This document shows positions 60,365-64,000 of a DNA stretch of 64,000 nt, piece by piece. Numbering within the stretch: the first letter of the stretch is position 1; each line of letters begins with the position of its first letter. The DNA comes from Candidatus Mediterraneibacter pullistercoris. GTDB taxonomy: Bacteria > Bacillota > Clostridia > Lachnospirales > Lachnospiraceae. The notes beneath the pieces are model-generated. The model ran no database searches. It worked only from the letters and a program-made list of their open reading frames with translations, and had not been told where the DNA came from. A program made the translations under genes and the position numbers. Location: contig DXAU01000019.1 of NCBI GenBank assembly GCA_019116885.1, positions 62,001-126,000 of the forward strand, in the 5' to 3' direction.

Positions 60365-61750
60365 TTATTCTTCTGCCATCGGTTTATAGTATTTATCCAG
60401 TATCTTCGTATCTACTCTGTCAAGTTCCTCTTTGGGAAGTCTGCCGAGCAGTTCCCAGCCAAGATCGAGCGTCTCTTCCATGCTCCGGTTCTCTTCCGGG
60501 CCCTGGCCGATGTATCTCGACTCGAAGTCTTTGCCGAATTCCAGGTATTTCTTATCAATAGGTGAGAGCTCGTCTTCACCGATGACAGAAGCCAGGTTTC
60601 TGGCATCCCCTACTTTGGCGTAGGCAGAGAAGAGCTGGTTTGCCAGGTCCTGATGATCTTCCCGTGTATAGCCCTCTCCGATGCCGTCTTTCATCAGACG
60701 GGAAAGGGATGGCAGGATATTGATGGGAGGATAGACAGACTGTCCGTTGAGCGGTCTGTCCAGAACGATCTGTCCTTCCGTGATATATCCGGTAAGATCA
60801 GGAATCGGATGGGTGATATCGTCGTTGGGCATGGTGAGGATCGGGAGCTGGGTCACCGAACCATTTACACCTTTTACGATGCCTGCACGTTCATAGATAG
60901 TGGCAAGTTCGCTGTACAGATATCCCGGATACCCCTTACGGCTGGGAATCTCTCCTTTGGAAGAGGATACTTCACGCATGGCCTCTGCGAAAGAAGTCAT
61001 ATCTGTCAGGATAACCAGGATATGCATGTTCTGTTCAAATGCAAGATATTCTGCTACGGTGAGCGCTACCTTTGGAGTGATGAGTCTCTCCACGACAGGA
61101 TCATTTGCAAGGTTCAGGAACATGGCGACATGGTCTGCAACGCCGCTTTCTTCAAAAGTATTTCGGAAAAAGTCTGCCACATCATGTTTGACGCCCATTG
61201 CAGCGAATACGATAGCAAAATTTTCATCCGAATCTTCACCAAGCGACGCCTGCTTTACAATCTGAGCGGCGAGCTGGTCGTGAGGAAGCCCGTTTCCTGA
61301 GAAGATAGGCAGTTTCTGCCCGCGGATCAGGGTGGTGAGACCGTCGATCGCAGAGATGCCGGTGTGGATGTAATTCCGCGGATACTCCCTGCGCACCGGA
61401 TTGAGCGGGAGTCCGTTCACATCCCGCTTAAGAGCGGAAACCAGCGGTCCCAGATCGTCAATGGGCTGCCCGATGCCATTGAATGTGCGTCCGAGCATAT
61501 CCGGAGCAAGTGTGATCTCCATGGGATGCCCGGTAAGTTTCGTGTGGGTGTTCTTAAGAGACATATTCTCGGAACCCTCGAATACCTGTATGATGGCCCG
61601 GTCTTCATAAATTTCCACGATACGCCCGATTTTGCGTTCTGTACCGTCTATAATAAACTCCACGATCTCATCGTAAAATGCGTCCTGCACGCCCTCGAGA
61701 GCGATCAGAGGTCCGTTGATGCTGCTTAAGCCTAAATATTCGATTGACAT
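60365..61750 (-). CDS. V-type ATP synthase subunit B
   Basis: Subunit B is the non-catalytic, nucleotide-binding-fold part of the hexamer. The 461-residue protein has the family markers [52 protein letters not shown] (no Walker A lysine, as expected for B) and [20 protein letters not shown]. It lies between A and D, with 15 bp to A. The ATG follows GGAGG. V-type ATPases in Lachnospiraceae usually act as ion pumps or ATP synthases; whether Na+ or H+ is used cannot be told here. Confidence 0.96.
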   Translation of the reverse strand: MSIEYLGLSSINGPLIALEGVQDAFYDEIVEFIIDGTERKIGRIVEIYEDRAIIQVFEGSENMSLKNTHTKLTGHPMEITLAPDMLGRTFNGIGQPIDDLGPLVSALKRDVNGLPLNPVRREYPRNYIHTGISAIDGLTTLIRGQKLPIFSGNGLPHDQLAAQIVKQASLGEDSDENFAIVFAAMGVKHDVADFFRNTFEESGVADHVAMFLNLANDPVVERLITPKVALTVAEYLAFEQNMHILVILTDMTSFAEAMREVSSSKGEIPSRKGYPGYLYSELATIYERAGIVKGVNGSVTQLPILTMPNDDITHPIPDLTGYITEGQIVLDRPLNGQSVYPPINILPSLSRLMKDGIGEGYTREDHQDLANQLFSAYAKVGDARNLASVIGEDELSPIDKKYLEFGKDFESRYIGQGPEENRSMEETLDLGWELLGRLPKEELDRVDTKILDKYYKPMAEE

Positions 61751-61765
61751 GATATTCGGTCCTCC

Positions 61766-63535
61766 TTATGCGTTTTTCTCCAGTACCTTCTGATAGAATT
61801 CGTCGATATCGCGGTGGTACTGGGCAAACATTTCCGGCCTGTCATTCGGCACGTCATATTTAATGGCGATGACCCGGTCGAAGATGTTCTCGGACTTTAA
61901 TACGGACATCGGGTGTCCCATTGTGACGAGCGTGCGCGCCTGCTTGTACAGATACAGGATCGTTTCCATCATAAGGAATTGCTTCTCCATCGACACACAG
62001 GTGTCGTCCTTGTGAAATGCATTCTGCTGCAGGAAACCAAGGCGGATAACGCGCGCGATCTCCAGGACCAGTTTCTGGTCGTCCGGAAGCACGTCGCTTC
62101 CGATCAGTTTTACGATTTCAAGCAGGCTGCTCTCCTGGTTCAGAAGAGCCATGAGGCGGTTGCGGTAGTCGACAAACTGAGGCGATACGTTGTCCTGATA
62201 CCAGTGGCTTAAGTCGGTCAGGTACTCACTGTAACTGGTGAGCCAGTGGATCGCCGGGAAATGTCTCGAGTATGCAAGGCTCTTGTCCAGTCCCCAGAAA
62301 CAGCGGACAAAACGCTTTGTGTTCTGTGTGACAGGCTCGGAGAAATCGCCTCCCTGCGGGGAGACCGCTCCGATGATGGTGACAGAGCCGTCGGTTCCAT
62401 TTAAGTTGTGCATCATGCCTGCGCGCTCATAAAATGCGGACAGTCTCGACGCCAGATATGCGGGGAAGCCTTCCTCGGCAGGCATCTCCTCCAGACGGCC
62501 TGAGAGCTCACGAAGAGCCTCTGCCCATCTTGATGTTGAGTCCGCCATGATCGCCACGTCGTATCCCATGTCTCGGTAATATTCCGCCAGTGTCAGTCCG
62601 GTGTAGATACTTGCCTCTCGGGCAGCAACCGGCATGTTTGAGGTGTTCGCGATAAGAGTGGTGCGGTCCATCAAAGGGTTGCCCGTTCTTGGGTCAGTCA
62701 GCTCACCGAACTCATCGAGCACCTGCGTCATCTCGTTTCCGCGTTCACCGCATCCGATGTAAATGATGATATCCGCATCCGCCCATTTGGCGATCTGATG
62801 CTGTGTCATTGTCTTTCCCGTTCCGAAACCGCCCGGGATGGCCGCGGTTCCGCCTTTGGCGATAGGAAACATGGTATCGATAATACGCTGCCCTGTGACC
62901 AGAGGCACAGACGCCTGAAAGCGATGGTGTGTGGGCCTGGGCACGCGGATGGGCCAGCGCTGTGTCATCGAGAGTTCCTTTGCGCTTCCGTTGGAGAGTT
63001 CCAGAGTGACGAGCGTCTCATCGATCGTATATTCACCGTCAGGGACGACTTCCGTCACAGTTCCCTCCACATCCGGCGGAACCATGCATTTGTGTACGAT
63101 CGCGCGCGTCTCCGGCACTTCAGCAATGATGTCGCCGCCATGGAGATACTGGCCCTTTTTCACAGTGATATGTGTCTGCCACTTTTTCTGCCTGTCCAGC
63201 GAATCCACACTGACACCCCGGGTGATGAAAGCGCCGCCGGAAGATTCGGCGATACGTTCCAGCGGACGTTCGATACCGTCAAAGATGTTGTTCAGTATGC
63301 CGGGGGCGAGAGTGACAGACACGGCATTTCCACTCGCGGTGACTTCCTCACCGGGACGTAAGCCTGTCGTCTCTTCATATACCTGGACAGTTGTAATGTC
63401 CTTATCCAGCGAGATGACCTCGCCAACCAGCTTCTGATCTCCCACATAGACCATCTCGGACATGCGGAATCCGGTATTGCCTTTCAGATAGATGACGGGG
63501 CCGTTGATGCCGTAGATTGTTCCAGTATTAAGCAA
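61766..63535 (-). CDS. V-type ATP synthase subunit A (catalytic)
   Basis: Subunit A is the catalytic part. The 589-residue protein has the Walker [13 protein letters not shown], the catalytic Glu in [12 protein letters not shown], and [20 protein letters not shown]; the bulge domain of A subunits is present (about 115-185). I choose TTG at 63535, 8 bp after AGGAGG, giving [13 protein letters not shown]; a GTG three codons earlier is too close to that site. The start lies near the end of subunit E. It is part of the E-A-B-D order on the minus strand. Confidence 0.95.
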   Translation of the reverse strand: MLNTGTIYGINGPVIYLKGNTGFRMSEMVYVGDQKLVGEVISLDKDITTVQVYEETTGLRPGEEVTASGNAVSVTLAPGILNNIFDGIERPLERIAESSGGAFITRGVSVDSLDRQKKWQTHITVKKGQYLHGGDIIAEVPETRAIVHKCMVPPDVEGTVTEVVPDGEYTIDETLVTLELSNGSAKELSMTQRWPIRVPRPTHHRFQASVPLVTGQRIIDTMFPIAKGGTAAIPGGFGTGKTMTQHQIAKWADADIIIYIGCGERGNEMTQVLDEFGELTDPRTGNPLMDRTTLIANTSNMPVAAREASIYTGLTLAEYYRDMGYDVAIMADSTSRWAEALRELSGRLEEMPAEEGFPAYLASRLSAFYERAGMMHNLNGTDGSVTIIGAVSPQGGDFSEPVTQNTKRFVRCFWGLDKSLAYSRHFPAIHWLTSYSEYLTDLSHWYQDNVSPQFVDYRNRLMALLNQESSLLEIVKLIGSDVLPDDQKLVLEIARVIRLGFLQQNAFHKDDTCVSMEKQFLMMETILYLYKQARTLVTMGHPMSVLKSENIFDRVIAIKYDVPNDRPEMFAQYHRDIDEFYQKVLEKNA

Positions 63536-64000
63536 TGCCGTCACCTCCTAAAAACATGAATTTGTCGTATTCGTTGCGCAGCTGCGTCTTAAATGAATTG
63601 TCTATAAGGATGTTGCGGGAGCGGATGACTGCGCGCACGCCGCCAACAAAGTCTTCCGCGCTGATCGTAAGGCGGACTCTTGCGGCGTCCTCAAGATCAG
63701 AGCGCTTCATCTCATCGGAAGGGTTAATATAGATCACAACTGGATCTTCGCCGGCATAGTGGACTGCCTGCCGGATACACTTGATGAGATAATCATTATA
63801 GGCTTCTGTTTTCATATAGTCCTGCACGAGGCCCTTTGCCTCTTCAAATATTTTATCTTTCAGCTCCTGCTGTACCGTTCCCTGGCGCCGTTTGATCTCA
63901 AGCTGGGACTTTGCCGCAGCCTGATTCAGAGACAGCCTGGCGTTGGTCGTCTCAGCTTTAATGCGCGTCTCAGCCTGGCGCAGCGCCTCTGCCTTGTGAT
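63528..64000 (-). CDS. V-type ATP synthase subunit E, C-terminal part
   Basis: The frame is open on the minus strand to the window edge, so the gene starts beyond 64000. The seen part (about 157 codons) has the basic, helical, Ala/Gln/Glu-rich region of subunit E (ALRQAETRIKAETTNARLSL) and the C-terminal globular domain with VVIYINPSDEM, RLTISAEDFVGGVRAV and NSFKTQLRNEYD, as in V-type E. Subunit E forms the peripheral stalk that links head and membrane parts. The stop overlaps the start region of subunit A, so the two are coupled. Confidence 0.9.
   Translation of the reverse strand, partial: HKAEALRQAETRIKAETTNARLSLNQAAAKSQLEIKRRQGTVQQELKDKIFEEAKGLVQDYMKTEAYNDYLIKCIRQAVHYAGEDPVVIYINPSDEMKRSDLEDAARVRLTISAEDFVGGVRAVIRSRNILIDNSFKTQLRNEYDKFMFLGGDGIA

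Overview
The window looks like a chromosomal segment from a motile, anaerobic Gram-positive bacterium of the Lachnospiraceae (Clostridia). The evidence is a Bacillus/Clostridia-type late flagellar operon order (flgM-flgN-flgK-flgL-yviE-fliW-csrA-hag), CheC/CheD/CheV chemotaxis, a V-type ATPase operon, S-box and T-box style leaders, AGGAGG ribosome binding sites and lipoprotein/zinc-ribbon envelope proteins. I do not name a species. No tRNA, rRNA or CRISPR array was seen.

Layout. (1) 1-22.4 kb is a motility and chemotaxis region: the end of a rod/hook gene, cheC, cheD, cheV, an EAL-HDOD protein, a ParA ATPase with a ComFB-domain partner, fliD, fliS, a FliT-like gene, an FtsE-like ATPase with a nucleotidyltransferase-like protein, then flgM to csrA, a bacteriohemerythrin, flagellin, an MCP, a glycosyltransferase and a second, divergent FliD-like gene. 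Sigma-D type promoters precede fliD, flgM and hag. The hag leader carries two stacked hairpins that both present AAGGAG in the loop, a likely CsrA target that FliW would relieve. (2) 22.4-28.2 kb holds a cysteine desulfidase gene and two full copies of what I interpret as a minus-strand small RNA gene. A 3.7-kb decayed integrative element (lipoprotein, XRE regulator, broken tyrosine recombinase) sits in the 3' half of one copy and is flanked by a 69-bp perfect direct repeat. (3) 28.2-37.6 kb is an envelope cluster: zinc-ribbon membrane proteins, a LysM protein, a YARHG protein, a cell-wall amidase, a two-component system and a CapA-like protein.

(4) 37.6-43.1 kb is methionine/SAM metabolism: metG behind a very short T-box-like leader, then an S-box riboswitch, metK and a two-component system only 14 bp behind metK. 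(5) 43.1-48 kb: a candidate minus-strand small RNA, a VanZ remnant, potassium uptake ktrB-ktrA, a SpoU-type RNA methyltransferase and argF behind an Arg-box promoter. (6) 48-51 kb: a serine module (transporter, sdaAB, sdaAA) divergent from a LysR gene. (7) 52-58 kb: a deletion scar joining TetR and GT8 fragments, a DUF308 protein, a second LysR gene, and a MarR-controlled pair of ABC exporters. (8) 58-64 kb: birA, a small acidic protein, and the V-type ATPase E-A-B-D genes on the minus strand, with E running off the window.

The findings I consider strongest are the paired small-RNA genes (the terminator stem pairs fully only on the minus strand, and base pairs covary between copies), their use as an integration site, the double CsrA hairpin in the flagellin leader, the ParA/ComFB/EAL-HDOD group inside the chemotaxis operon, and the unusually short T-box leader before metG.
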